A DNA stretch of 64,000 bases, from assembly GCA_964538515.1 (NCBI GenBank), contig CAZIEW010000017.1, positions 8,352 through 72,351 on the forward strand. The letters are read 5' to 3'. Source of the DNA: CALBZH01 sp964538515. GTDB lineage: Bacteria; Desulfobacterota; Syntrophobacteria; Syntrophobacterales; Syntrophobacteraceae. This document shows positions 18,053-27,649 of this stretch, piece after piece; within the stretch, counting starts at the first letter, position 1, and each line of letters begins with the position of its first letter. The position numbers were made by a program, and so were the translations under genes. A model generated the notes under the pieces. The model ran no database searches. It worked only from the letters and a program-made list of their open reading frames with translations, and had not been told where the DNA came from.

Positions 18053-20363
18053 CTCCCACCTCGACCGTGAATTCCGTGCCCTGATTGGGGCCCGCGCTGT
18101 GGACCTCAATGGAGCCGTTGTTCTCGTTAAGGAAATTCATGAACGAATGCAGTCCAAGTCCATGTCCCTCCGGTTTGGTCGTGAACCCTGACTGGAACAG
18201 GAACGGACGATCTTCTTCCCTGATGCCGACGCCATTGTCTTGCACCTGGATGCGAGCCCGCTTCCCGTTACCGTTCAAGCGGCGGAGTGTGAGTCGGATT
18301 TCCTTGGGCGCGGCGAGGGAGGCACTGACGGCATCCATGGCGTTGTTGAGCAGGTTCGTCAGGCCGTGCAGCAACGGGCTCTTCTGGTTCCGCACAATGA
18401 CTTCGGGCTCCAGATCGAGCTGAATCGTAACGGCATACTTCTGAAGCGTCGGCTGGAAGTCGTCGACCATGCCCCGAATCAGCTCGGTCACATTGACGGA
18501 CTGGATGAATCGCAGCCCGTTGTGCTTGGACTGATTGAAGGTGTCCTGCTGGAACTTGATGGTCTGGATCATGTGCTGCTGGGATTTTACGATGGCATCC
18601 ACGTCCTGCTTGACCCGTGGCAGCATCCGACGCATCAGAATGTCTTCCAGCCTTGACAGCAATGAATCCGTCTGGTCCGTTGGAGCATCCGTTTGCAAGG
18701 CCTTCGCATGAGCCTCGCGAATGAGTCGAAAGGCCTCGGGATACTGGGCCGTCGATTCCAGGGCTCGCCGGATACTGGTCAGCCTGCCTTCGATCCCGGC
18801 CACTGCGTTTCCGATGTTGTGAAAGTAGGAGCTGGCCGATTCGAAAAGCCCGGCTTTAAGCGATGAGCGCGTCTTTTTCTCTGGTTTTCTCCCGCAGTTG
18901 GCTTTCCACCAGGTTCCGGATGGAGTCTTGCAGCTCGTCCGCCATTTCATTGAACGAGCGTGCCAGATCCCCCATTTCGTCGTTGGAGCTGACCGACAGC
19001 CGGTGATTCATGTCTCCTCGCTTGAAGAGTTGAATGCCGGCGATCATGGCTGTGATCCGGCGCGTGAGGACTGCAGCCATCCAGACGGCGATCAAGATGA
19101 CCAGAGCCACCATGACCAGCGTTGAGAGACCGAGGGATTTGGCTGCACCCGACAAGGATGCCGCAACCTGCATCTTGGTCTCCTGGTTCTTCTGCTCAGC
19201 CCTCGCAAGGTAAGCACCGATGAGAAGCTCAAGGTGCTTGGCGGTCTCGATGGCGGGGGCATGGAACTCATCCACGTTGGCCCCGATGGTCACATACCCG
19301 AATCCCCGAGGAGAGCCCGCGTAGCGGCCGGTGTGATAGGGGATCGAAGCCGCCGTCGTGAGCTTCCAAAGGCCGCTCCAGAAGATGAGAAACGAGCCCG
19401 AGCCTCCCCGGCTGGTGAGCTCGTGCCAGCCCTTGCATTGCGGCGCAAAATTGAGAAAGCGTCCATCCAGACCCACCATTCCAGCCCGCGTCAGTTCCGC
19501 AGCGGGCTTTCGCTTGAGCGATGGGGAGTCGAAGGGGGGAGCCTGCTCCAGGAAGTCACTCAGCTTCAATCCGCTTGCCTTGTATCGTTCGAAGACTTCG
19601 GAATCCATCCACGGCATGGCCGGCTCGCCGGTTTTGGGATCGTAGCCCCAGATGCTGTGATGCCTCGGGTGGCAGATGTTGCGCCCCTTGTAGTCCCACA
19701 TGAACGCGTAGTTTCCCGAGAACGCGTCGTTGATATCCGTGTAGCGGGCATTCGTGGGGACAATGGTCCGGGTGAGCTCATTCAAGTGCTCGTGGTTGAG
19801 AGGAAGGCTCACGTGGCCAATGATCGCTCCGCCTTGCAAGACTGGCGTCACCCAGCGTACGATTCCCTGAAAGCGTCTGCCCACCGGGAACGGCGGTAGT
19901 GCGCCTCATCGGGAGGAATCTGAGCGGCCAGGAGAATCTGCTGATCCCGCTGTTTCAGGAAATCCGCCACCTGTCGAGCCGTATCCGTCGTCAATCGTTC
20001 AATGGCCTCCCGTGATTTGTCGTCCAGGGCTCGAATGGAATCCTGCGTGGCCTTTAGTCCCACATCCTGAACCAGGGTCCGGGATTCGCCGATGATGCCC
20101 TGGGAATGGCCTTCGATCCAGCTCCCGAGCGAAGCCAGCACGTGCCAGGAGAGCCAGCACAGAAGGATCAGGGGAACAACCTTGATCGCCATGAAGATGA
20201 GGATGAGCTTGAGCATGATGCCCATGCTGCGCTCCGGTCTTGCTTCGACACGGCTGGCGCCGGGCCCAGTCGAGCTGGAAGGCACACTGCTCGATCCGCC
20301 GCCTTCGGGACAGGGCTCTCCCTCGCTCTTCCCAGCGTCAAAACCTTGTTCGGCCACACTCAT
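18045..20363 (-). pseudogene. Membrane sensor histidine kinase broken by two single-base frameshifts
   Basis: Three consecutive frames together make one kinase. Part one (from the ATG at 20363, preceded by GAAGGAC) has a transmembrane helix (LILIFMAIKVVPLILLCWLS) and the start of a periplasmic sensor region. At about 19889 the frame must shift by one base to continue as FPVGRRFQGIVRW, the rest of a Cache-like sensor, a second transmembrane segment (LGLSTLVMVALVILIAVWMA) and a HAMP domain. At about 18862 a second one-base shift joins REKDALIA to LKAGLFESASSYFHNIGNAV, the probable His box, followed by the ATPase domain (NLLNNAMDAV, DNGVGI, GFTTKPEGHGLGLHSF). Both shifts are cured by adding one base, so sequencing error is possible. 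The neighbouring regulator is also broken, which favours real decay. Confidence 0.7.
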
Positions 20364-20661
20364 CAAATAGGTCCTTCTCGGGATTAGGCACGACAGGAAA
20401 TGGCTTGTTTTGTGTCATCCGTCAACGAATCGCGGAAGCAGCCGCCAAGCGCTTCAGCACGATTTCAGGGCTCTCGGGCTATGGAGAGCAAATTCTGTTC
20501 CCGGGTGGGCCGATCCGGCGACAAGGAAGCGGTGTCCTGCTTTCGGGGGAACGGTCCCGTGTTCTTCTGGCGAGAATGAGGTATTGGGGATGGCTCCCCG
20601 TGCCCTGTGGCGTTGAGCTGGGTGGTGGGGCGAGGGCAAGATCGATCAGGTGATTTTTCGG

Positions 20662-20692
20662 GTGATGGGGCGCACGACATGCGCCCCATCAC
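20662..20692 (-). terminator. Perfect 13-bp hairpin just after the ttrA-like stop
   Basis: GTGATGGGGCGCA and its exact reverse complement flank a five-base loop, two bases beyond the stop codon of the molybdopterin subunit. There is no U-tract, so it may act as a 3' RNA stabiliser rather than an intrinsic terminator. The stretch 20364-20661 between it and the kinase holds no recognisable gene. Confidence 0.6.
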
Positions 20693-20694
20693 GA

Positions 20695-23600
20695 TCAAGC
20701 TTTCATCACGTTGACACGGGTGTTGCTGAAGTCCGGGATGCCGGCGGCCAGGTCCACGAGGGGCGTGTTGTTCAGGGCTGGGTCGAGGCGGCCTAGCACA
20801 TTGGGATTAACGCCGGTCCCGTAGCGCGGCTCAGCCGCGAGCTTTCCCTCTTTCACGATCGTTTCGGCTCCGAGGAAGGCCTTTTCGATGTTGCTTCCCT
20901 CGACCGCCGATGCCCCGAACTGCGTGTGACCGTAATGAAAGGAAACGGCCAGACAGCCGGGCTTCACGGCTCGGCTCACCTGAAGCTTGCCCACAACGCC
21001 GGCTGGGTTGTGCCGCGACACGAGCCGCACGGCATCCATCGGCTTTAAACGCAGCCGCATGGCATCGTCCACGTGCATGAGGATGTGGTTTTCGGGAAAG
21101 AGCTCCAGGCTGTAGGCGTGCCAGATGGAGCGGGACTGAGTGTGAAGGCTCGTCTTGTAGCTGACGAGGGTGAAGGGGTAGTCCTGATCCTCCTGTTCGA
21201 TGAGCTTCCCTGCCGAGTCGAGGGCGCCCAAGTAGACCGGCGCTCCGGAAAACGGCTTTCCGGTCAGGGAATTCTTCATGGAGGCGAGCTGCTCGTTGTA
21301 GATGGCCGCCCGCTTCAGCCCGTATTTGAACATCTCGCCATCGAAGCAGTCCTCGTAGGGTCTGAAGATGCCTCCGCGCGCCAGGGCGTAACAGAGACGG
21401 CTCCATTGGTCGGCCGGGAGAATGTCCCGGTGCCTGGCGACCGGCAGATTCCGTTGGCACCACGCGATCTCCTCGGCGCTCGCTTCGGGGACCTTGGCGT
21501 TCTTGACGATGTTCGCAAAGGCCCGCAGGTAGAAATCCTCCTCGCGATGAATGGCGAGCACGGTGCCGTTCGGCCCCTTGATGGCCCCATCGCCGAAGCC
21601 GGGAAGCTGCAGCTGTCTGGCAAGGTCGATCAAAAACGTCTCGGTGGAAAAGGATCGGCCATCCTCGGTCTTCCCCGTGAGCGGCTCGATCATGGGCGTC
21701 CGCAGCCCGCTGAACTTCATAGCGGGAGCGTGCGGGTTGAGCCATCCGTAATGGCCTTCGGGGTAGCACAGGTCGGGGACGATGTAGTCGGCGTAGAGGT
21801 TGCTCTCGTTGATGGCGGTGTCGAGGGAAACAAAGAGCGGGACTTTCTTGGGGTCTTTGAGGGTTTCGATGTACCGGGTTCCGCCCGGGATGCTGTAGAC
21901 GGGATTAAAGAGATAGGTCATGAGCACGCCGCACGGGTACGGGTAGCCCTCGTCGATCCCGCTCAGAGCTTCCACGCACAAGCCGCCTGCCGAAAACCCG
22001 AACCAGGGGCGTTTGGCCGGATACCCCCTCCCGCCGGACTCCTTTTTCTTCTTGTACTCGGCGGTCTTTTCGTAAACAGCCTTCTCGCGTGAAATGAGCA
22101 CCCCTTTGGGCTTGCGGATCCCCGGAAAATCGGCCAGATCGTAGTCACCCTTGTCCCAGGCCCCGGCGCCTCCTCCTCCTTTCATGTAGCCGCCTTTGCG
22201 GTCCACACTGCCGATCAGGACATTGAGAACGGCCACGGCGTAAGCGGCGAAGGTTCCATTCACGTAGTTCCCGGCTCCGTGGTAGGCGGTCACGGCCGCT
22301 CGAGTCCCGTGGGAGGTAAACTCCCTCGCGATCTTTTCGATCTGAGGGAGCGGCACGCCACAGAGCTTGGAATATTCCTGGAGGGTGTGTTGGGCGGCGC
22401 TCTCGCGGAGGAGCTGAAACGCCGTCTTGACGGGGATCTTTCGCCCCGAGGTGCTGACGGCCTCTCCCACCTTGTCGAGCTCGGCCGCCGCGATCCGATC
22501 AAACCGAGCGGGCTTCCCCGCCTGGCCGTCCCAGACCATGAACGTCTTGGCACCTTCCTCCCCCGATTCGGGATCCAAATCGCTCAGCCGCAGGAATTTC
22601 CCGTTGTTGGGGTGCTCGGGGTCGCAGATCACCAGGTACGTCGCGTTGGACGGGCAAGGGTAGCCCAGAGCTTTGGACGCCTCCGCGCTCGGGGCGGCCA
22701 AGTAGGTGACGTTGAATCGTTTCTGGTCGATGATCCACCGGATCATGGCCATGGCCAGAGCCCCGTCTTGCCCGGGCTTCACGGGGACCCAGTCTTCGGC
22801 GTGCGCGGCGGCCTTGGTGGCCCGTGGGTCCACCACGGCAAATTTCAGTTTCCCCTCGCCGTGACGCCTGGCCACGATGGCCCCATATGTGTTCACACCG
22901 GGCTGCAGCGCTTCATAGATGTTGGCTCCGAAGACGAGCATGTAGTCGCAGTTTACAGGATCCGCCTTGAGCTCGATGTCAGACCCTTCGGTCAGCGCAA
23001 AATTGCCCATGCGGAACCCGAGGCCGCAGATGTCCGTGTGGCCGATGCGGTTGACCGACCCGAAGGATTGCTTCACGAAGCGGTCGATGAACTGCTGGCG
23101 CCCCGCCTGGAGCCTTCCGGTGATGAAGACGAGTCCGTTGCGCTTGGGTCCCAGATCGGGGTCCGATGGCTCGATGGGGTCGTCCGAGCAGAGCGCTTTA
23201 AGCCCCGGCACGGTGCGGTCCTCACCCAGGTGGGTGAAGAGCTGTCCCCCCTCGGCGATCTCTCGAATCATCCGGTCCCATGCGATGGGCTCGAAACGCC
23301 CGGATCCCCGGGGGCCGCTCCGCTTCAGGGGCGCAATCACGCGATAGGGATTGTACGTGTGGTTGATCGTTTCGAGACACTTGCCGCAGACGGAGCTGGG
23401 GACGGTCAGGGAATCCCGGACAGGAGTCTCGTATTGCAGCGGGTGGAATTGCTGGTTGTAAGGATGATAGGGATTTCCGGAAATGCTCACGAGTCTGCCG
23501 TCTTCCACGATGCCCCGCACTCCGCAGTGGGCGTTGCAGGCCAGGCAAACCGAGTGCACGACTTGCGCCTTGCCGGCCAGAGCGTCGTTTCGATCCGCGG

Positions 23601-23796
23601 GCGGCTTCTGGAGTGTGCGGGGATTGACGCCATCGGTCTTCGCAGGGGCTCCATCCGAAGCGATCGCGTCTCCGACGGCACAGGCCGCGGCCGACGCGGC
23701 AAGGGTCAGAAGCTCACGTCTCCCGAGCAACGGCTTGGCTCCCGCTTCATCATCCCGTTGGTTTCCACGTTTTTCAAGGTCGTCATCGGCCTTCAT
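20695..23796 (-). CDS. Tetrathionate reductase-like molybdopterin subunit (TtrA family)
   Basis: A 1033-residue DMSO-reductase-family protein with a Tat signal (LGRRELLTLAASAAACAVG). The [4Fe-4S] site is CLACNAHCGV with a later CGKC, and the likely metal-binding Cys lies in GHTDICGLGFRMGN. Long insertions and overall length match TtrA, SrdA and ArrA-type enzymes more than formate or nitrate enzymes; the true substrate (tetrathionate, polysulfide, thiosulfate, arsenate or selenate) cannot be fixed. Its ATG overlaps the TtrB-like stop by four bases. No NrfD/TtrC-type membrane anchor and no two-component TtrRS are encoded beside it, so the partner for electrons is unclear. The operon also holds a secreted rhodanese and a transglutaminase-like protein, hinting at sulfur chemistry (inference). 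Confidence 0.75.
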   Translation of the reverse strand: MKADDDLEKRGNQRDDEAGAKPLLGRRELLTLAASAAACAVGDAIASDGAPAKTDGVNPRTLQKPPADRNDALAGKAQVVHSVCLACNAHCGVRGIVEDGRLVSISGNPYHPYNQQFHPLQYETPVRDSLTVPSSVCGKCLETINHTYNPYRVIAPLKRSGPRGSGRFEPIAWDRMIREIAEGGQLFTHLGEDRTVPGLKALCSDDPIEPSDPDLGPKRNGLVFITGRLQAGRQQFIDRFVKQSFGSVNRIGHTDICGLGFRMGNFALTEGSDIELKADPVNCDYMLVFGANIYEALQPGVNTYGAIVARRHGEGKLKFAVVDPRATKAAAHAEDWVPVKPGQDGALAMAMIRWIIDQKRFNVTYLAAPSAEASKALGYPCPSNATYLVICDPEHPNNGKFLRLSDLDPESGEEGAKTFMVWDGQAGKPARFDRIAAAELDKVGEAVSTSGRKIPVKTAFQLLRESAAQHTLQEYSKLCGVPLPQIEKIAREFTSHGTRAAVTAYHGAGNYVNGTFAAYAVAVLNVLIGSVDRKGGYMKGGGGAGAWDKGDYDLADFPGIRKPKGVLISREKAVYEKTAEYKKKKESGGRGYPAKRPWFGFSAGGLCVEALSGIDEGYPYPCGVLMTYLFNPVYSIPGGTRYIETLKDPKKVPLFVSLDTAINESNLYADYIVPDLCYPEGHYGWLNPHAPAMKFSGLRTPMIEPLTGKTEDGRSFSTETFLIDLARQLQLPGFGDGAIKGPNGTVLAIHREEDFYLRAFANIVKNAKVPEASAEEIAWCQRNLPVARHRDILPADQWSRLCYALARGGIFRPYEDCFDGEMFKYGLKRAAIYNEQLASMKNSLTGKPFSGAPVYLGALDSAGKLIEQEDQDYPFTLVSYKTSLHTQSRSIWHAYSLELFPENHILMHVDDAMRLRLKPMDAVRLVSRHNPAGVVGKLQVSRAVKPGCLAVSFHYGHTQFGASAVEGSNIEKAFLGAETIVKEGKLAAEPRYGTGVNPNVLGRLDPALNNTPLVDLAAGIPDFSNTRVNVMKA

Positions 23797-24461
23797 TTGG
23801 AAACCCTCCTTTTCAAGGGGACGTACAGGACATTCGTCTTCAGCCGAAGCTCAGGTTTGGCGGTCACGAGGTCGGTGCGTTTGAGGTATTCCGCAAGCAG
23901 GGCGCTTGGATGCTCCCGATCGCCGAAGACCCGGGCACTGGGGGGGCAGTGCTCCACGCAGGCCGGCGGAAGTCCGACGGCGAGCCGATCCATGCAGAAG
24001 TCGCACTTGTCGGCTTTGTTGCCGAATCGCGGATCCAGGACGCGGGCGCCATAGGGGCAGGCCTGGACGCAGTTGCCGAGTCCCTTGCACCGGCTCCAAT
24101 CGGTGAAGACGATGCCGCTTTCGAGCTTGGTGGTCGCTTTCTCCGGACACGCCGGCACGCAGGGAGGGCTCTCGCACTGGTTGCATTGAATGGGCTTGAA
24201 GTGGAGGGCAAACGGATACGACACCGGGGGCTGCACCTCGGTGACCTTGGTCAGAAACAGACCCGGTGCTGTACGGTTCCGCCCCTTGCATGCGATGACG
24301 CAGGATTCGCACCCCGTGCACTTGTTGAGGTCAATGATCATCACATAACGGGAAAGGGGGCTTTGGGCCGGGCTCACGGCCGCCTGCGAGGTCGCAGCGC
24401 TTGCGGCCCCGAGCAGGACCACCCCCACGCCCTTCTTCAAAAACGCTCGCCGATCCTCCAT
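23793..24461 (-). CDS. Tat-exported ferredoxin subunit, TtrB-like
   Basis: 222 residues with its own Tat signal (DRRAFLKKGVGVVLLGAAS), as TtrB and PhsB-type subunits often have. Four [4Fe-4S] cysteine groups are visible: CTGCESCVIAC, CNQCESPPCVPAC, CKGLGNCVQACPYGA and CDFCMDRLAVGLPPAC. It relays electrons between the molybdopterin subunit and an unidentified membrane or periplasmic partner. The ATG is preceded by AGGAGG, and a perfect hairpin stands just upstream of that ribosome site. The stop overlaps the start of the TtrA-like gene, so the subunits are made in a coupled way. Confidence 0.82.
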   Translation of the reverse strand: MEDRRAFLKKGVGVVLLGAASAATSQAAVSPAQSPLSRYVMIIDLNKCTGCESCVIACKGRNRTAPGLFLTKVTEVQPPVSYPFALHFKPIQCNQCESPPCVPACPEKATTKLESGIVFTDWSRCKGLGNCVQACPYGARVLDPRFGNKADKCDFCMDRLAVGLPPACVEHCPPSARVFGDREHPSALLAEYLKRTDLVTAKPELRLKTNVLYVPLKRRVSK

Positions 24462-24478
24462 TCAACCTCCTTGGACCC

Positions 24479-24505
24479 GATGGGGGGCATTCGATGCCCC
24501 CCATC
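24479..24505 (-). promoter_or_regulatory. Perfect 12-bp hairpin abutting the ttrB-like ribosome site
   Basis: GATGGGGGGCAT and its exact reverse complement are separated by three bases. The 3' foot lies a few bases from the AGGAGG of the TtrB-like gene and 53 bases after the transglutaminase stop. It could end upstream transcripts, block the ribosome site, or protect a processed mRNA. Its stem resembles that of the hairpin after the TtrA-like gene. Confidence 0.55.
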
Positions 24506-24557
24506 TCAGCTCCTGCCCCCTGTTGCGCAATCCCGATCACAACGGTGAAAAGGCCCG

Positions 24558-25571
24558 CTATTTCTCTTTGAAGGTGAATTTATACTTGAAGGAAGCCGGT
24601 TCGAGCCAATCGATGGTTCGGTCCCCGACCTGGGCGAAGGGATACCCGAAGGTGTTCAGCGGCTCTCCGGACTGCGGCGGGTTGAGCGTCACGTCGCGGC
24701 CCACCGCGATCTTGATCCGATACGCATCGATGCCGCCCCAGAAGTAGTCCTTGACCTCCTTGGTCTTGGGGTCCTCCAGCTTCAGGTTTTCGACCAGCAT
24801 CGCCTTTCGGACGTCGGCGGGGTCCACGGGCACCCATCCGTAGCCGGGCATATAGAATTCCGCCCAGCAATGCTGGTAGCCCGTGATGTCCTCCTCGGGC
24901 TTCTTGCCCAGGCGCAGCCCGAAGATCTCGCGAGCCGGCACGCCGGCCGCGCGGCAAAGGGCGATAGTGACGGAGGAGATGTCCGTGCACTTGCCCCCGG
25001 GCTTCTGGAGCAGCGCGCACACATCGCCGGTCCCGCAGCCCCGCGTGTTGGGGTCTCGGTACATATTGGAGCAGGTCCAGTCATAGATGGCCTTGGCCTT
25101 GGCGAGCACGGTCTTCTTTCCCCGGGTGATCTGGAGCGCGAGCTTCTTGACCTCCCCGTCGATGGGACCGAGGCGCGTACCACTCAGGTAAGGCTTAAAG
25201 ACCGCCACATCCCAACAGGGCTCCCGCGATGGAAAATCCCGCCGCACGACTTCCAACCGCTCCGCCTGGAAGGAAAGGGTCATTTTCCGGCTCTTGGCGG
25301 CAGCATCCCAGCGGGCGAACAGAATGGGGGTCTGGTTTTCCCGGTCCGTGTACACGGCGGATTCACTGTAGTCGCCGGAGACCTTGATGTCCTTGATGAG
25401 CTGATCCTCATCGGAAACCGGGTAGGGAATCCAAAGCCGAGCTTCCTTGCCGCCCTCTTGGGCGGAGAGATCGAAGTCCATCGTGACGAGACCCGATCGG
25501 GTGGCCGCATGCGCCCCTTGGACGACCAGGGCGAGCCCCACGAGCAGCACCACAGCAAACCGTTGCTTCAT
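24558..25571 (-). CDS. Secreted transglutaminase-like cysteine protein
   Basis: 337 residues with a signal peptide (FAVVLLVGLALVVQGAHA). The N-terminal half is a beta-rich domain. The transglutaminase-like core follows, with the catalytic Cys in KCTDISSVTIALCRAAGVPA, the His in YQHCWAEFYMPGYGWVPVDP and the Asp in the same stretch. The triad is complete, so an active cysteine protease, amidase or acyltransferase is possible. It lies 10 bases after the rhodanese gene and 97 bases before the TtrB-like gene. Homologues are widespread secreted proteins of unknown substrate. A role in maturing or modifying a periplasmic partner of the Mo enzyme is pure inference. Confidence 0.82.
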   Translation of the reverse strand: MKQRFAVVLLVGLALVVQGAHAATRSGLVTMDFDLSAQEGGKEARLWIPYPVSDEDQLIKDIKVSGDYSESAVYTDRENQTPILFARWDAAAKSRKMTLSFQAERLEVVRRDFPSREPCWDVAVFKPYLSGTRLGPIDGEVKKLALQITRGKKTVLAKAKAIYDWTCSNMYRDPNTRGCGTGDVCALLQKPGGKCTDISSVTIALCRAAGVPAREIFGLRLGKKPEEDITGYQHCWAEFYMPGYGWVPVDPADVRKAMLVENLKLEDPKTKEVKDYFWGGIDAYRIKIAVGRDVTLNPPQSGEPLNTFGYPFAQVGDRTIDWLEPASFKYKFTFKEK

Positions 25572-25581
25572 GTTGTCCTCC

Positions 25582-26001
25582 TCATATTTTTCCTTGAACG
25601 AACACTTCCTTGTACGGCCATCCCTCGATCCCTTTCTCCAGGATGAAGAGGCGCTCCTCCGGAATCCCCTTGCTCTTTAAGTGGTCACAAGTGTTCTTGG
25701 CCCCGCCTCCTCCGCGTGGACAGACCACCACCACGTCATCCTTGGATGCCTGGAGAGCAGGCAGAATCCGATCCAGCTTCTGCTTCTCCTCATCCGTCTT
25801 GGCGGGATAGGCGTTCGTTTGGATCGAGCTCTTGAAATGATGCTTTTCGTATTCCTCGGGCGGTTGGATATCCACGATCTGAACGGGCTTTGCGGCTTCC
25901 AGCCACTGCTTGAACTGATCCGGCTTGACATAGTTTTCCGCGCAAACAACGGTTGCCGAAAACAACAGCACGGCCAGACCCAACACGAGAGCTCTCTTCA
26001 T
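25582..26001 (-). CDS. Secreted single-domain rhodanese-like protein
   Basis: 139 residues from the ATG preceded by GAGGAGGAG; the frame continues upstream but without a comparable ribosome site. A signal peptide is visible (ALVLGLAVLLFSATVVCA). The rhodanese fold shows IVDIQPPEEYEKHHFKSSI and the active-site loop VVVCPRGGGGAKNTC, whose first Cys would carry persulfide. It is the first gene of the operon leading to the TtrB/TtrA-like pair. The N-terminal signal places it in the periplasm with those enzymes, so sulfane-sulfur transfer to or from the Mo enzyme is plausible. Its own promoter should lie in 26002-26290, where I see no convincing site. Confidence 0.82.
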   Translation of the reverse strand: MKRALVLGLAVLLFSATVVCAENYVKPDQFKQWLEAAKPVQIVDIQPPEEYEKHHFKSSIQTNAYPAKTDEEKQKLDRILPALQASKDDVVVVCPRGGGGAKNTCDHLKSKGIPEERLFILEKGIEGWPYKEVFVQGKI

Positions 26002-26296
26002 GGTGCTCCTCCTCTTAGCTTGAAGGTATCCGACCCGCCGGTCCGCGAGCACCGGCCCACGAGTCGGTGACCCAAAAGGGGTCCCGCGATCAGGAAACAA
26101 GGCGAGGCGAACTGTCTGCATTCTGCTTTGTGGCATCCAGGACCAAGGCGCGAGGCGGGCTCAGCAACACGCCCCGAATACTTGGTCACCCGAAGCGCGT
26201 CAATTCGGAAAATCCTATTGATCTTTCGTCGATAGATCGAGCTTCTCAATGCAGGGAGCGCAGCGCTCACTTCTGAAATCCATGGCCGCACCCTTG

Positions 26297-26325
26297 TTGA
26301 GGCGACCCGTTATTTCTGCTATCTT
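26297..26325 (+). promoter_or_regulatory. Candidate sigma70-type promoter of the restriction-modification operon
   Basis: TTGAGG, 17 bases and TATCTT lie about 40 bases before the methyltransferase ATG. Spacing is ideal and each hexamer matches consensus at four of six positions. The surrounding region 26002-26364 is non-coding and separates the divergent rhodanese and methyltransferase genes. Confidence 0.45.
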
Positions 26326-26364
26326 GCACAGGAGAAATGGCTCTATCACCGACAGGGATTGGCG

Positions 26365-27636
26365 ATGAATCCTGAACCGAACACTAGATACGCCACAGTC
26401 AGCTTGTTCTCGGGAGCTGGAGGGCTTGATCTCGGACTCGAAGCGGCCGGCTTTGATGTCCGCGCCGCGATTGAGATCGATCAGGACTGCGTGGCCACGC
26501 TGAGAAAGAATCGGGATTGGCCGATCATCGATCGATCGATCCATGAGGTTACGTCCCAGGAGCTTCTGCGTGTCGCCGATCTCGATGTCGGCGAGGCGGA
26601 TCTGCTGGTAGGTGGGCCACCGTGCCAACCCTTCTCCAAGTCAGGCTATTGGGCGAGCGGCGACACCAAGAGGTTGGACGATCCGAGAGCTACGACCTTG
26701 GAGGGTTTCCTGAGAGTCCTCCGTGACATCCAACCGAAGGCTTTTCTGCTCGAGAACGTGGCTGGATTGGCCTACGCGGGCAAAGACGAGGGAATCCATT
26801 TCATCACCCGGACAATCGACCAGATCAATAAGGAATGCGGGACCCGTTACGGATCGGAGCTGCTCCTACTGAATGCGGTCGATTTCGGGGCTCCCCAGAT
26901 CCGGGAGCGTGCCTTTCTGGTTGGATGCAGAGAAGGCGCGAGCTTTGGAAGGATAAAGCCCTCTCACCATCCGCCCGAGGTTCAAGGATTCCCTCACCAG
27001 CTAAGCTTCAAGCAGTCTCCGCAAGTCTACCGAACGGCCTGGGACGCAATCGGAGACCTTGAGGAGGAAGCCAGCGACGAGCTGAAGCTCAGCGGCAAAT
27101 GGGCGGATTTGCTCCCCGCCATTCCCGAAGGCGGCAATTATCTGTATCATACTGAAAAGGGTGATGGTTTGCCGTTGTTTGGATGGCGTCGCCGGTTCTG
27201 GAATTTCCTTCTAAAGCTGGCCAAGAATCTCCCTTCGTGGACCATCACCGCCACTCCGGGTCCGGCAACCGGCCCCTTTCACTGGAGCAATCGCCGCCTT
27301 TCAGCCCGGGAGTTGTGCCGGCTTCAGACGTTTCCGGACGACTACAACATTGTTGGAGCCTATCGATCCGTGCTGCGACAAATCGGAAATGCGGTCCCTT
27401 GCGTGCTGGCGGAGGCAATCGGGATCGAGATCAGGACCAGACTCTTGGGCGACGTGTCTGCAAAGGGATTGAAGCCTACCATGGCTCCGCCGCAGCGAAT
27501 CCCCGTGCCACCACCTGAGCCGGTCGCCCTAGTACCCCCTAAATACCTGCACCTGATTGGATCCCATGCCCCTCATCCCGGAACCGGCAAGGGATACAGG
27601 GCAAGAGTAAATCGATTAAAGGCGGAAGCCGGGTAG
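26365..27636 (+). CDS. dcm: DNA (cytosine-5) methyltransferase
   Basis: 423 residues from the ATG; a TTG two codons earlier is less likely. The C5-methyltransferase motifs occur in order: motif I VSLFSGAGGLDLGLEAAGFD (binds S-adenosylmethionine), motif IV with the catalytic Cys in VGGPPCQPFSKSGYW, motif VI with FLLENVAGL, motif VIII (APQIRERAFLVG), and motif X near the C-terminus (GNAVPCVLAEAIG). The variable region between VIII and IX, which sets the target sequence, is of ordinary length. It is followed after 13 bases by a nuclease gene and then by Vsr, so it is the modification half of a type II system. The recognition sequence cannot be read from the protein. Confidence 0.95.
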   Translation: MNPEPNTRYATVSLFSGAGGLDLGLEAAGFDVRAAIEIDQDCVATLRKNRDWPIIDRSIHEVTSQELLRVADLDVGEADLLVGGPPCQPFSKSGYWASGDTKRLDDPRATTLEGFLRVLRDIQPKAFLLENVAGLAYAGKDEGIHFITRTIDQINKECGTRYGSELLLLNAVDFGAPQIRERAFLVGCREGASFGRIKPSHHPPEVQGFPHQLSFKQSPQVYRTAWDAIGDLEEEASDELKLSGKWADLLPAIPEGGNYLYHTEKGDGLPLFGWRRRFWNFLLKLAKNLPSWTITATPGPATGPFHWSNRRLSARELCRLQTFPDDYNIVGAYRSVLRQIGNAVPCVLAEAIGIEIRTRLLGDVSAKGLKPTMAPPQRIPVPPPEPVALVPPKYLHLIGSHAPHPGTGKGYRARVNRLKAEAG

Positions 27637-27649
27637 AATCGCGGGCTTT

